DNA of 64,000 bases, from the NCBI RefSeq assembly GCF_015694465.1, contig NZ_JADQDO010000006.1, positions 62,001 to 126,000 of the forward strand, read 5' to 3'. This document shows positions 1 to 8,854 of the stretch, piece by piece (position 1 is the stretch's first letter; the number at the start of each line of letters is the position of its first letter). The stretch is from Microvirga alba (GTDB taxonomy: Bacteria; Pseudomonadota; Alphaproteobacteria; Rhizobiales; Beijerinckiaceae). A program made the position numbers and the translations under genes. The notes beneath the pieces were generated by a model. The model saw nothing but the letters and a program-made list of their open reading frames with translations, was not told the DNA's origin and made no database searches.

Positions 1-815
1 ACGTAGCGCGCGGGCGTGCTCGCCAACAGGACGGCGACGGCGTTCGTCGTCACCAGAATCGCGAAGGCTCTGACTCCATCTTCGAAGCTGACGCTGACAT
101 ATTGCGACAGAGTGATGGACCATTGGCCGTAGACGGCAAATAGCAGCGTGCCACCGCCGAGGAAGAAGATCAGACGATGGTCCCGAAAGGCCACGCCGAG
201 ATTGCGCAGGCCCGCCGTATGCTTCCCCTCTCGTGTCTCCTCTTGGGCAATGCGCGAAGGGACGACGAAGGCGACCAGGGTCGCGAATGCCGCATACACG
301 CCTCCCGCGACCACAAAGAGAGTCGAGGCTCCGGTCCCGATCGCAATTCCGATCATCGGACCGATGGCCCATCCGGCATTGGATGCGAGGTAACGCCACG
401 AAAATACACGCAAGCGCAGATGAGGCGGAGACGCGTCGCTCATCAATGCCCGCGAAACCGGGCTATAGACGGCCTCCGCGATCGCAGAAACAATCTGCGC
501 CGCTCCGAACGCCAGGATGGAATTCGCAAGCCCGAGCCCAAGCAGCGCAAACGACATGGAGACCAGGCTGACCAGCAGGACGGCCTTTCGCCCGACCAGA
601 TCGGATAGCGAACCGGCGAAGGGCGCGATGATCGCGCCGAGAAGCGGCCCCGTGCCGAGAAGGGCCCCGATACCGCCCGGGTTCAGGCCGAATTCCTGCT
701 GCAGCTTCAGGGCCAGGAAAGTGAGGCTCATCCCGCGCGCGACGGCGGTGATGCCGGCCCCCGTAATGAGCAACCATGCGATGAGCCGCCCCGTGCGCTC
801 GGAATAGCTCGTCAT
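1..815 (-). CDS. MFS transporter, 3' end cut off by window edge
   Basis: Reading leftward from the ATG at 815, the frame stays open to the window edge (271 codons seen). The protein begins MTSYSERTGRLIAWLLI and shows about seven to eight hydrophobic helices. The major facilitator loop motif between helices 2 and 3 is clear as GSLSDLVGRK (residues 68-77). Full MFS proteins have about 400 residues and 12 helices, so roughly the C-terminal third is missing. By family it is an inner membrane proton-coupled uptake or efflux carrier. Nothing here shows the substrate. The next gene (DUF486) is on the same strand 180 bases upstream, too far to assume one operon. Confidence 0.85.
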   Translation of the reverse strand, partial: MTSYSERTGRLIAWLLITGAGITAVARGMSLTFLALKLQQEFGLNPGGIGALLGTGPLLGAIIAPFAGSLSDLVGRKAVLLVSLVSMSFALLGLGLANSILAFGAAQIVSAIAEAVYSPVSRALMSDASPPHLRLRVFSWRYLASNAGWAIGPMIGIAIGTGASTLFVVAGGVYAAFATLVAFVVPSRIAQEETREGKHTAGLRNLGVAFRDHRLIFFLGGGTLLFAVYGQWSITLSQYVSVSFEDGVRAFAILVTTNAVAVLLASTPARY

Positions 816-996
816 CCGCCCCACCCTTGTCGCGAAACGCCCTTTGGGCGTTCGTATCCCCTTCGCATCATGGCATGGGATGCCCGCGTTTCCACGTCAG
901 CGCAAGCCTTTCGGGATCACGAGCTTCAAACCCGACCAAGTCTCGTCGACGGCGCAGACCTTCACATCGGCGTGCCCGAATAGCCCGTGCTCATGA

Positions 997-1338
997 TCAG
1001 CGTGTCTGGAAGATGAAGGCCGCACCTGCGGCGATCAGCGTGAAACCGATAAGGTGGTTCCAGCCTAGCGGCTCCTTCAGGTACAAAATCGAGAAGCCCG
1101 CGAAGACCGCGAGCGTGATGACCTCCTGCATGGTCTTCAATTGCGCCGCGGAATAGACCGATGATCCGATACGGTTGGCGGGAACAGCGAGCCAGTATTC
1201 GAAAAAGGCGATGCCCCAACTCACCATGACGGCGATCCAGAGAGGGGTCATCTTGAACTTCAGATGTCCGTACCACGCGAAGGTCATGAAGACGTTCGAG
1301 GCAATCAACATCACAACAGGCGCGACATAGGGATTCAT
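997..1338 (-). CDS. DUF486 family small membrane protein (DMT-like)
   Basis: 113 residues starting MNPYVAPVVMLIASNVFMTFAWYGHLKF, with about four hydrophobic segments. The N-terminal phrase FMTFAWYGHLKF is characteristic of DUF486 (PF04342), a family related to half-size drug/metabolite transporters of the EmrE type. Its function is not established; an inner membrane protein is the safe call. An in-frame ATG at 1383 would add 15 basic residues. I prefer 1338 because the family starts at the first membrane helix and the GGAG before 1383 touches its ATG. Confidence 0.75.
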   Translation of the reverse strand: MNPYVAPVVMLIASNVFMTFAWYGHLKFKMTPLWIAVMVSWGIAFFEYWLAVPANRIGSSVYSAAQLKTMQEVITLAVFAGFSILYLKEPLGWNHLIGFTLIAAGAAFIFQTR

Positions 1339-1443
1339 GGCTCTGTCTCGGAAGGTGGCAATGATACGCCTTGCCGTAGCCATCTCCGTCCGCCTGTCAA
1401 GCGCGGCCGGGAGCGCGATGCCGTGATGAAACCGGCCAATGGC

Positions 1444-2214
1444 TCAGCGTGCTTTGAGCCGCTCAAGAACGGGCGCGCCGCCCGCGATTTGCGGGTGGGA
1501 AGGGTCGAATCCCTCCCGTTCTTCCCGCTTTGTCACCAGATCGTGCGCCTTCTTGAAGGCCACGTCGAGCTGCCTTTCGTTCCGCAGCGCCTTGTTGAAG
1601 AACGCATCTCCGAAATAGGTCCAGGTCGCGCCGTCGCGGCAGCCGAAGGATGGCTTGTCCTCGGCGGCGGCGGTGATGACGAGAGTGCGCTCGTCGGCCA
1701 GGGCATTCGCAAAAATGCCGGAATAGCACGCGGAGACGATGACCACGCGATGGCGCGCTTTTGTCTCACCAAGAAGATACCGGACGTCATCTGGCGTCAC
1801 GATATGCGCCTCGCGCCGAGATACCAGGCCGAGCCCCTGGGGCGCTCCGTGAGACGTGAGGACGAGCATGATGACATCCTCATCAGGGTCAAGGGCTCGC
1901 CCGACCGCCTGCGATGCCGCAAGCAAGGAAGCGGGCGTCGCCTCCGAACGGGCCTTCGTGTTGACGCGGACGATGGTGCGACCTTTCGAGCCAAACTGCC
2001 CTTCGAGAATGCGCGCAGCGCCCTTCGCTTCGCTCTCGAAGACACTCTGAGGCCCCCAGAGGCCAAAGGACAGGACATAGACATCGATCTTGCCCGGACG
2101 GTGCGGCTCGACCGTGAAAGCGGCGGCGCCTCCGGCTTTCTGGGCCAGCGCTTCAGAGGAAAGCCCGCAGGACAGGGCCAGGCCGACCAGGACACAGGCA
2201 ACAAAGCGGCGCAT
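1444..2214 (-). CDS. secreted C13-family (legumain-like) cysteine peptidase
   Basis: 256 residues with a Sec-type signal peptide (MRR, then a hydrophobic run to about residue 24, ALAQ). The mature part has the caspase-like fold signature of peptidase family C13. After strand VIMLVLT comes the catalytic His in SHG (His122), and after VVIVSA comes the catalytic Cys in ACYSG (Cys163). Eukaryotic members are legumain and the GPI transamidase subunit. Bacterial members are exported and mostly uncharacterised. A role as a periplasmic or secreted protease cutting after Asn or Asp would be inference. It lies 25 bases downstream of the SemiSWEET gene on the same strand and may be co-transcribed with it. 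Confidence 0.8.
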   Translation of the reverse strand: MRRFVACVLVGLALSCGLSSEALAQKAGGAAAFTVEPHRPGKIDVYVLSFGLWGPQSVFESEAKGAARILEGQFGSKGRTIVRVNTKARSEATPASLLAASQAVGRALDPDEDVIMLVLTSHGAPQGLGLVSRREAHIVTPDDVRYLLGETKARHRVVIVSACYSGIFANALADERTLVITAAAEDKPSFGCRDGATWTYFGDAFFNKALRNERQLDVAFKKAHDLVTKREEREGFDPSHPQIAGGAPVLERLKAR

Positions 2215-2239
2215 CGTTTTCCCTCTTTGGTCGAGGAGC

Positions 2240-2494
2240 TTAGCCGTATCGTAGTTTCATAGCTAGGATCAACGCGACGAGGATGAATGTGACGCTATTG
2301 GCGAGGATGATCGGCGCATCGCCCACCAGGATGCCGTAGAACAGCCACAGGGCGACGCCCACCGTCAAAACACTCTGCGTAACGAGGGAAAGCGCCTTCG
2401 TGTCCTTCGTCCGAAGGGTCCGGAGGGCCTGCGGCAACCAGCAAACAGTGGTCATAATGGCGGCGGCAAAGCCGAGGATTTCAAGGCCGGACAT
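2240..2494 (-). CDS. SemiSWEET / PQ-loop family sugar transporter
   Basis: 84 residues with three predicted membrane helices, the size of a bacterial SemiSWEET half-transporter. The defining proline-glutamine motif is visible in the first helix as CWLPQALRTLRTKDTKALS, followed by helices centred on LWLFYGILVGD and ILVALILAM. Family members form dimers that move sugars such as sucrose or glucose down their gradient across the inner membrane. The substrate here is unknown. It is followed on the same strand, after 25 bases, by the C13 peptidase gene. Confidence 0.8.
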   Translation of the reverse strand: MSGLEILGFAAAIMTTVCWLPQALRTLRTKDTKALSLVTQSVLTVGVALWLFYGILVGDAPIILANSVTFILVALILAMKLRYG

Positions 2495-2706
2495 GATCGA
2501 ATCGCGTTTGGAGAGGATGCAGCTTTATCACGCCCGCATAAGACGGCCTTATGAAATTCTGGCGGGTTCAGGCCCCGCCACCATGTCCTTGGCGCGGACC
2601 TGGAAAGGACGGCAGCGATCGAGCCGAACCGAAAGCATTGTTCCGGGTTTTGTTGTCATGGATGCAAGAAAAAAACTGTCCCGAAAGGTTCCGCAAGAGG
2701 TTCTCC

Positions 2707-3096
2707 ATGGACATCGCCCTCGACAAGGTTTGTGAACTCATTCTCCACGCGAGGGCCATCGATGTGAAGGAAGGGCCGACGGACCCCGCCTCCGGCTCGA
2801 ACCCGATCGATGACGGCAGCATCGACTCCCTGACCTCCTCGCCGGACGACGCGACCGAAGACGAGTTCCGCGAGGTGATCGCGGGCCTCAATGACGATGA
2901 GCGCGTCGACCTGATCGCACTGGTCTATATAGGCCGGGGCGACCTGGAGCCTGAGGAATGGGGCGCGGCGGTCCGTCTTGCCCGCGAGCGTGAGGCGGCG
3001 AGCTCTCTTCCCACGGCCGACTGGCTGCTGGGAATTCCAAACCTCGGAGACCTGTGGGAGGAAGGTCTCAGCGCGCTGGATCGCCGCTGCGACTAG
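2707..3096 (+). CDS. DUF3775 domain protein
   Basis: 129 acidic residues (MDIALDKVCELILHARAIDVKEG). The C-terminal part has the pattern LNDDERVDLIALVYIGRGDLEPEEW, typical of DUF3775, a domain of unknown function found in Rhizobiales. I start at 2707 because AGAGG lies seven bases upstream and the domain begins there. The open frame runs 52 codons further upstream, but that translation looks like random coding. No signal peptide or membrane helix, so probably cytoplasmic. The gene stands alone, with 142 bases to the next one. Confidence 0.75.
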   Translation: MDIALDKVCELILHARAIDVKEGPTDPASGSNPIDDGSIDSLTSSPDDATEDEFREVIAGLNDDERVDLIALVYIGRGDLEPEEWGAAVRLAREREAASSLPTADWLLGIPNLGDLWEEGLSALDRRCD

Positions 3097-3238
3097 CCCC
3101 CATCGGACAATACCTCACGGCACGCACAGGCTCGGCTCTCGGACTGGGTGAAAGATAACGCGGCGATAGCCCGGTGACGGTGCCGCAATTGCGACACGGA
3201 TCCCTCCAAGAATCCCAATGATTCAAGGAGGATACCTC

Positions 3239-3484
3239 ATGGTTCGACGACAACCCTCAACAACCTCCCTCGACGAGGATGCAGCGCGCGCCATCGAAGA
3301 GGCGCTCGATGCCGCGCTCTCCGACACCTTTCCCGCCAGCGACGCGTTGAACCTTCAACAATGGGCCGAACTGAAGCGGGAACGACAGATCGGCAAACCA
3401 GGCACGGTCGCACCTTCCGCCGACACCGACGAAGAAGACCGCACCGAACTCTACCTCAAAGGCCCCACGGCGTTCTCTGCCTGA
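3239..3484 (+). CDS. small acidic protein with DTFPASDA motif
   Basis: 81 residues, no membrane segment. The centre reads EALDAALSDTFPASDALN; the D-x-FPASD motif marks a group of short uncharacterised alphaproteobacterial proteins. The start is well fixed: AAGGAGG sits seven bases before the ATG at 3239, better than the in-frame ATG at 3218. High in Asp, Glu and Ala, soluble, function unknown. Proteins with this motif are often found among stress-induced genes, but I see no GGAAC-type promoter upstream, so EcfG control is not supported here. Confidence 0.75.
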   Translation: MVRRQPSTTSLDEDAARAIEEALDAALSDTFPASDALNLQQWAELKRERQIGKPGTVAPSADTDEEDRTELYLKGPTAFSA

Positions 3485-3689
3485 GCCTTACGCGCGATGT
3501 CACGGAAACGTGAAACGCCGCCTCATCCGCAAACATTGGGATGCGTAACCAGCCGGAAGCTTCGCCTTCAGTCGCTGCCCGCGATCCCGCGTCTCATTGC
3601 GACGACAGACACCGCGAAGCACAGGATATTTCAGTTCTTACCTTGCGTTGCGCGTGCTGGAGACGAGGCTGAAGCGGAGTTTCCCCATG

Positions 3690-3891
3690 AATGACTTCGA
3701 GCAGAGCGCGGCGATATTCGCCGCTTGCGGCCGCTTCCGGTCCCATTGGCTCGGACAGGCTGGCGCTCGAATTCAGGCAGGGCAAACGCGTGGGAGGAAA
3801 GATCGCGGCATTGCTCGCTTCCCTCACCCGTCTCGGTCACCTCGCGACAAGCGATGGCGGGCGCACGTTCAGTCTGCGGCGTGTGGCGTGA
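3690..3891 (+). pseudogene. frameshifted 3' fragment resembling the tail of a DNA methyltransferase gene
   Basis: Two frames together read like one protein tail. Frame 3 from 3690 gives MNDFEQSAAIFAA. After about 3715, frame 1 gives LAAASGPIGSDRLALEFRQGK, then a segment ending TSDGGRTFSLRRVA and a stop at 3891. From memory this resembles the winged C-terminus of large class I SAM-dependent (Eco57I-like) DNA methyltransferases of alphaproteobacteria; I could not check it. No start codon with a ribosome site and no methyltransferase core lie upstream. The likely reading is a decayed end of a lost gene with a one-base shift near 3715-3722. The rest of 3485-4000 holds no convincing gene. Confidence 0.4.
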
Positions 3892-3984
3892 GGCAGCGAA
3901 GCTGTCGTGCGTCGATCGAGTGACGAGGCGAGGGAAAGACGGAGGTGGGAAGCCCCGGCCGGGCCTTCACTAATCCGGCCGTTT

Positions 3985-3999
3985 GTACCATATTCGTTC
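3985..3999 (+). promoter_or_regulatory. possible LexA (SOS) box at the uvrB start
   Basis: GTAC-N7-GTTC, one mismatch from the alphaproteobacterial SOS box GTTC-N7-GTTC. It ends two bases before the uvrB ATG. No Shine-Dalgarno sequence is visible before that ATG, so the mRNA may be leaderless. CTTCAC (3965-3970) and CATATT (3989-3994), 18 bases apart, would place the transcription start near the ATG and the box over the -10 region. A single degenerate match is weak evidence. Confidence 0.3.
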
Positions 4000-4000
4000 T

Positions 4001-6712
4001 ATGGCCAAGGCACCCAAGAAACCCAAGCTTTCCACCGGGAAGGCGTCCAAACCCGAATTAAAGCCGCTGGATACCTATCTGGCCGATCTTCTGAATCCCG
4101 CGGTCAACCGGGAGCGCGAGGCGGCTGAAGGATTTGCGGAGCGCGCGCAGGAAACCTTCATCCATGGCGACCTCACGGATGTGGACCCGGCGCTGGCGAA
4201 GAAGCTCGGAATGACGGGCCCGGATGACGGGCCGGACGTGGCGGATGAACTCGGCGACGATGCGCCACTTGGCACCTCGGGCGTCTCGGCGACAGTCGAC
4301 GCGCTGACGAAGCTTCTGACCGAGGGCGATCCGCGTTTCAAGAACGGCAAGCTCTGGGTGCCGCATCGCCCGGCCCGGCCGGACAAGTCGGAAGGCGGCA
4401 TTCCGTTCAAGATCAAATCGGATTTTCAACCCGCCGGCGATCAGCCCACCGCTATCGCGGAACTGGTTGACGGCGTGCGCCGCAACGAGCGTGATCAGGT
4501 GCTGCTGGGCGTCACGGGTTCAGGCAAGACCTTCACCATGGCGCATGTGATCGAGGCAACGCAGCGCCCCGCCCTCATCCTCGCGCCAAACAAGACGCTG
4601 GCAGCACAGCTCTACGGCGAGTTCAAATCGTTCTTCCCCGACAACGCGGTGGAATATTTCGTCTCGTATTACGACTACTACCAGCCCGAAGCCTATGTGC
4701 CGCGCTCGGACACCTTTATCGAGAAGGAATCCTCCATCAACGAGCAGATCGACCGCATGCGCCACGCCGCGACGCGTGCGCTGATCGAGCGCGACGACGT
4801 CATCATCGTCGCCTCCGTGTCGTGCATCTACGGTATCGGCTCAGTCGAGACCTATACGGCCATGACCTTCTCCGTGAAGGTGGGCGATCGCATCGAGCAG
4901 CGCCAGCTCATCGCGGATCTTGTGGCCCTGCAATACAAGCGCATCCAAAATGATTTCGCGCGCGGCACGTTTCGCGTGCGCGGCGACGTGATCGAACTCT
5001 TTCCCGCACACTTGGAGGATCGCGCCTGGCGCATCGGCCTGTTCGGCGACGAGATCGAAAGCATCGTCGAGTTCGACCCGCTCACCGGCAAGAAGACCAA
5101 CGACCTCGCCTTCGTGAAGGTCTATGCGAACTCGCACTACGTGACTCCGCGCCCCACGTTGCAACAGGCGGTGAAAGGCATCGAGCAGGAGCTGCAATTG
5201 CGGCTCAAGGAGCTGACCCGCATGGGCCGTCTGCTCGAAGCGCAGCGCCTGGAGCAGCGCACGCAATTCGATCTTGAGATGATCGAAGCAACCGGCGTGT
5301 GCAACGGCATCGAAAATTATTCGCGCTATCTCACCGGGAGGAAACCCGGCGAGCCGCCGCCGACCTTGTTCGAATACCTGCCCGACAACGCGCTGGTCTT
5401 CACCGACGAGAGCCACGTCACCGTGCCGCAGATCGGCGGCATGTATCGCGGCGACTTCCGCCGCAAGGCGACACTCGCGGAATACGGCTTCCGCCTGCCC
5501 TCCTGCATGGACAACCGCCCGCTTCGCTTCGAGGAATGGGACGCCATGCGCCCGCAATCGGTGCACGTCTCCGCGACGCCCCAGAAATGGGAGATGGAGC
5601 AGACCGGCGGCGTGTTCGTGGAGCAGGTCATCCGTCCCACGGGCCTCGTGGACCCGGTGGTGGATATTCGCCCCGCGCGCACCCAGGTCGATGATCTGTT
5701 GGGCGAGGTGAAGGAGATGGCGGCGAGGGGTTATCGCACCCTCGTCACCACGCTCACCAAGCGCATGGCGGAAGACCTCACGGAATATCTGCACGAGAAC
5801 GGCGTACGCGTGCGCTACATGCACTCCGACATCGACACGCTGGAACGCATCGAGATCATCCGCGATCTGCGGCTTGGCGCATTCGACGTACTCATCGGCA
5901 TCAACCTTCTACGCGAGGGTCTCGACATTCCCGAATGCGCGCTCGTCGCCATTCTCGATGCGGACAAAGAGGGTTTTCTGCGCTCGGAAACCTCGCTGGT
6001 GCAGACCATCGGCCGCGCGGCGCGCAACGCGGAAGGCCGCGTCATTCTCTACGCCGATCACATGACCGGCTCGATGGACCGCGCGATCGCGGAAACCAAC
6101 CGCCGCCGCGACAAGCAGCTCGCCTATAACGCCGAACACGGCATCACGCCGCAAAGCGTGAAGAAGAACATCGCGGATATTCTGGAGAGCGTCTACGAGC
6201 GCGACCGCGTCTCCGTCGATACCGGCCTCGCGAAAGCCGGCGAGACGGTGGGTCACAATCTCAAGGCCGTCATCGCGGACATGGAAAAGCGCATGCGCGA
6301 GGCCGCCGCCAATCTCGAATTCGAGGAAGCCGCGCGGCTTCGCGACGAACTCAAGCGCCTGCAGGCGACGCAACTCGCCATCAGCGACGATCCGCTGGCC
6401 CGTCAGACTGAGGTGGAGCGTGAAGCGGGACGCTATTCGGGCTCCCGCAAATACGGCCGCAACGCCAACCTGCCCCCGAAGGGCTTAGCCCCCTCACCGG
6501 AAGGCACAAGCGGCGGTGACGAGAATGCCGATGCCTACGGCCCGACTGGCAAAGGCCTCTCGGACGAAGGCACCCGCATCCGCAAACCGACGCTGGACGA
6601 AATGGGACCGGGGACGGACCGCGAAGTGCCGATGAACTACAAGGAACGCCCGATGGCGCGAAGCACCCAGGGGCATGGGGGGCAGAAGCCGAAATATCGG
6701 AAGGGGCGGTAG
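4001..6712 (+). CDS. uvrB: UvrABC excision nuclease subunit B
   Basis: 903 residues against about 670 in E. coli. UvrB is the DNA-dependent ATPase that verifies damage in nucleotide excision repair; it is loaded by UvrA and recruits UvrC. The Walker A motif is GVTGSGKT (170-177). The beta-hairpin region [17 protein letters not shown], the DESH box and the helicase motif near IGRAARN are intact. The UVR domain that binds UvrC is visible late ([18 protein letters not shown]). The extra length is a 130-residue charged N-terminal extension and a disordered C-terminal tail of about 110 residues, usual in Rhizobiales. The start is the ATG at 4001, with no clear ribosome site. uvrC is in the same window (34520-36589). 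Confidence 0.98.
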   Translation: MAKAPKKPKLSTGKASKPELKPLDTYLADLLNPAVNREREAAEGFAERAQETFIHGDLTDVDPALAKKLGMTGPDDGPDVADELGDDAPLGTSGVSATVDALTKLLTEGDPRFKNGKLWVPHRPARPDKSEGGIPFKIKSDFQPAGDQPTAIAELVDGVRRNERDQVLLGVTGSGKTFTMAHVIEATQRPALILAPNKTLAAQLYGEFKSFFPDNAVEYFVSYYDYYQPEAYVPRSDTFIEKESSINEQIDRMRHAATRALIERDDVIIVASVSCIYGIGSVETYTAMTFSVKVGDRIEQRQLIADLVALQYKRIQNDFARGTFRVRGDVIELFPAHLEDRAWRIGLFGDEIESIVEFDPLTGKKTNDLAFVKVYANSHYVTPRPTLQQAVKGIEQELQLRLKELTRMGRLLEAQRLEQRTQFDLEMIEATGVCNGIENYSRYLTGRKPGEPPPTLFEYLPDNALVFTDESHVTVPQIGGMYRGDFRRKATLAEYGFRLPSCMDNRPLRFEEWDAMRPQSVHVSATPQKWEMEQTGGVFVEQVIRPTGLVDPVVDIRPARTQVDDLLGEVKEMAARGYRTLVTTLTKRMAEDLTEYLHENGVRVRYMHSDIDTLERIEIIRDLRLGAFDVLIGINLLREGLDIPECALVAILDADKEGFLRSETSLVQTIGRAARNAEGRVILYADHMTGSMDRAIAETNRRRDKQLAYNAEHGITPQSVKKNIADILESVYERDRVSVDTGLAKAGETVGHNLKAVIADMEKRMREAAANLEFEEAARLRDELKRLQATQLAISDDPLARQTEVEREAGRYSGSRKYGRNANLPPKGLAPSPEGTSGGDENADAYGPTGKGLSDEGTRIRKPTLDEMGPGTDREVPMNYKERPMARSTQGHGGQKPKYRKGR

Positions 6713-6737
6713 ACCGCGCCAGACTCTCCCTGTCACC

Positions 6738-6817
6738 ACCGGGCTTGTCCCGTGACGTCGATCCCGGATGCGTTGCGCTTTATCGGAATGGCCGGGACGA
6801 GCCCAACCAACGGAGGC
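6738..6817. repeat. intergenic hairpin of a dispersed GGGCTTGTCCC type
   Basis: GGGCTTGTCCC near 6738 pairs with GGGACGAGCCC near 6807 (one G-T pair) around about 55 bases containing CCCGGATGCG. Intergenic elements with CCGGGCTTGTCCCGG cores are widespread in Bradyrhizobium, Methylobacterium and relatives. It lies between the converging ends of uvrB and the sensor kinase gene, where it could also help stop transcription, although no T-run follows. Confidence 0.45.
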
Positions 6818-6845
6818 GTGCTCGTTCCTCTCCCCGAGTCCCGCC

Positions 6846-8342
6846 CTACAACGGCACGGCGAACGAGCAGCGCAGGCCCTCGGGGTGGAAGCGCATGTCG
6901 AGGGAGCCGTCCAGCTCGTGGCGGATGCCGCGTTCGATGAGCTTCGAACCGAAGCCTTTTCGCGCGGGCTCGCGGACGGGCGGGCCGTTCTTTTCCACCC
7001 AATCGACCTTGAGAAGCGGCTTGCCGGTGGAGTCGGGTTCGGTGCGCCAGGCGATGTCGACGCTGCCCTGCGGCGCGGAGAGCGCGCCGTATTTCACGGC
7101 GTTGGTGGCGAGTTCGTGGAAGGCCATGCCGAAGGTCAGCGCCTGCCGGGGCGTGAGGCGGATCGAGTCGCCCGCGGCACACACTCGACGCTCGTCGATC
7201 CCGCCATAGGGCTCCAGCTCCGCGCAGAGGATTTCGCGCATGCAGGCGCTTTCCCACAATTCCTGGGTCAGGATGTTGTGGGTCGCGGAGAGCGCGAACA
7301 GGCGGGCCTGAAAGGCCTCCTTGAACGCATCGAGGCTGTCGCTGCCGCGCAGGGTCTGGAGCGCGAGGGATTGCACGACGGAGAGCGTGTTCTTCACCCG
7401 GTGGTTCAGCTCGTGAACCAGCAGGTTTTGCCGCTCCTGTCCCAGCTTGCGCTCGGTCACGTCAAGACACGCCCCCACCATCAAGGGAGAGGGATGCGTT
7501 TTCGGATCGCGGATCATGCGGCAACGGGCATACATCCACCGCACCGCGCCGTCCGGGAGAATGGCGCGAAACTCGTATTCGGCGCTGCCCTGTGCCTTCG
7601 CATCCCGAATGACCGCGTCGACATGGGCGAGATCCTCAGGATGTATGAGGCGCGCGAATTCCTCCCCGTGCCGCGGCGTAAAAGAAGGATCGAGGCGGAA
7701 CAGACGCACCAGCGCCGGGTCCCACTCGATGCAATCCTCGCGGATGTCCCAGCGCCATGTGCCCGCGCCGGAAGCCTCCAGGGCCGTGACCAGCTTTTCC
7801 TGCGCGACTTCCATCCGTTCGACGGCGCGTCGCAGCGCGGCCGCGACCAGAACGGAGAGCCCCGCGCCGGAAAGATACAGCCCTAGATCCGCGAGCGTCC
7901 CTGGGGCGAGAAGCTGTGTGTCGCTGTAGGCCAGGAAAAGAACGGCAACGGTCGCTCCCAGCAAAAGGGCGAGCATTCCCGCCCTTCCGCCGCCGAGCAC
8001 CGCCGCCAGGAGCACGGCCGGATAGAGCGTGATGTCGAGAAGGTTGTCGCCCAGAAGTGGCTGAAGGGTCATGCGCACGCCAATCGCGACCGTCACCATG
8101 ACAGTTGTAATTGCATAAGCGAGGCAGGAATTGGCGGGCACCAATTTGGTATAGCGGGTAAGCAAGGGGCGAACTCTGGAATGAATTAGTCTGGAATAAC
8201 GTTGCGAAATGAAGAGTGCCGGTATTCGGGTCCCAGTGTCAAATCCTTGCAGAGGACAGAGCCGCCCATTCCGCGGTGTAGCGAAGAATGCGACGTTGAG
8301 AGGCGGTTTCACCACGCTCTGTTGGGATGGGATGCAACGCAT
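6846..8342 (-). CDS. membrane PAS sensor histidine kinase, HWE family
   Basis: 498 residues as drawn. Order: an N-terminal membrane part of about four helices (roughly 70-180, DUF4118-like), a PAS domain with PAC region (about 185-300, ending VGACLDVTERK), then the kinase. The phospho-acceptor stretch HELNHRVKNTLSVVQSLA and the N box HELATNAVKYGALS are those of HWE/HisKA_2 kinases. Such kinases commonly phosphorylate PhyR and start the general stress response, and nepR-ecfG lies just beyond, which suggests that role. The first 60 residues look non-coding, so the true start may be the TTG at 8165. The ATG at 8342 does have GAAGG five bases upstream. The start is therefore uncertain. Confidence 0.85.
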   Translation of the reverse strand: MRCIPSQQSVVKPPLNVAFFATPRNGRLCPLQGFDTGTRIPALFISQRYSRLIHSRVRPLLTRYTKLVPANSCLAYAITTVMVTVAIGVRMTLQPLLGDNLLDITLYPAVLLAAVLGGGRAGMLALLLGATVAVLFLAYSDTQLLAPGTLADLGLYLSGAGLSVLVAAALRRAVERMEVAQEKLVTALEASGAGTWRWDIREDCIEWDPALVRLFRLDPSFTPRHGEEFARLIHPEDLAHVDAVIRDAKAQGSAEYEFRAILPDGAVRWMYARCRMIRDPKTHPSPLMVGACLDVTERKLGQERQNLLVHELNHRVKNTLSVVQSLALQTLRGSDSLDAFKEAFQARLFALSATHNILTQELWESACMREILCAELEPYGGIDERRVCAAGDSIRLTPRQALTFGMAFHELATNAVKYGALSAPQGSVDIAWRTEPDSTGKPLLKVDWVEKNGPPVREPARKGFGSKLIERGIRHELDGSLDMRFHPEGLRCSFAVPL

Positions 8343-8366
8343 CGGCGCCTTCGGACCGGGAACGCC

Positions 8367-8399
8367 ACCCCGTCACCCAAGGGGCATGGATGACGGGGT
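8367..8399. repeat. 9-bp inverted repeat, intergenic
   Basis: ACCCCGTCA (8367-8375) and TGACGGGGT (8391-8399) form a perfect stem with a 15-base loop; the following text, TTTATCCCTGTCCCG, resembles other Rhizobiales intergenic elements. It lies in the 353-base gap 8343-8695, in which I see no gene. It may belong to the same element class as 6738-6817. Confidence 0.4.
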
Positions 8400-8695
8400 T
8401 TATCCCTGTCCCGCGAGGAGCCAAGGTGACGACCGTGCCGGGACGTCCCGGGAAGAGGGTCAGTGGGGCCAAAGGGTCTTTTTCAACGAGACGACCCGTC
8501 CGATCCCTCGCCCCTGCCCGCGTCGTCTCCGGAAGCGGCAAACGAAACACTAAAACGCATGCATATCGGCGGATGTGCGACCGCACACCGGTCGCTCGCT
8601 GGGCCCCGCCCCGCGCTGGGCTGTCGCAAGGCTTCGCTTGCCCCTCGAGTGCCCCATGCCACCTTCATCTTTGAGAAGGGTCGGCTGCTCAGCCC

Positions 8696-8854
8696 TCAGA
8701 TCCGGCCAAGCAGCAGCAGCACGACCAGGATGATCAGCACAACCCCCAGAATGCCGCTTGGGCCGTAACCCCAGTTGCGGCTATGGGGCCATGTGGGCAC
8801 GGCGCCGAGCAGCATCAGAATGACGATAATGAGCAGAATCGTGCTCAGGCCCAT
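8696..8854 (-). CDS. DUF3309 family tiny membrane protein
   Basis: 52 residues: MGLSTILLIIVILMLLGAVP, a short loop with PHSRNWGYGPSG, then a second helix VLLLLGRI at the end. This helix / W-P-H-S-x-x-W-G-Y-G-P-S-G / helix layout is diagnostic of DUF3309. The start at 8854 is supported by GAGGAG seven bases before the ATG; an in-frame upstream ATG at 8890 has no such site. Inner membrane, function unknown. Members are often induced by general stress. A possible EcfG-type site at 9001-9025 points toward it. Confidence 0.85.
   Translation of the reverse strand: MGLSTILLIIVILMLLGAVPTWPHSRNWGYGPSGILGVVLIILVVLLLLGRI

Noticed and set aside
1264-2262. A 332-codon open frame on the plus strand
   Set aside because: It lies opposite the C13 peptidase gene, which has a signal peptide and catalytic motifs; the plus frame has no recognisable domain and arises from GC-rich codon bias.
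3497-3694. A 65-codon frame before the gene fragment
   Set aside because: No ribosome site, no hydrophobic or conserved pattern; overlaps the region I read as decayed sequence.
4841-5824. A 327-codon frame on the minus strand
   Set aside because: Antisense to the core of uvrB; rich in His, Arg and Ala as typical of shadow frames.
8358-8400. GGAAC at 8359 as an EcfG promoter
   Set aside because: No CGTT at 16 or 17 bases, and no plus-strand gene follows.
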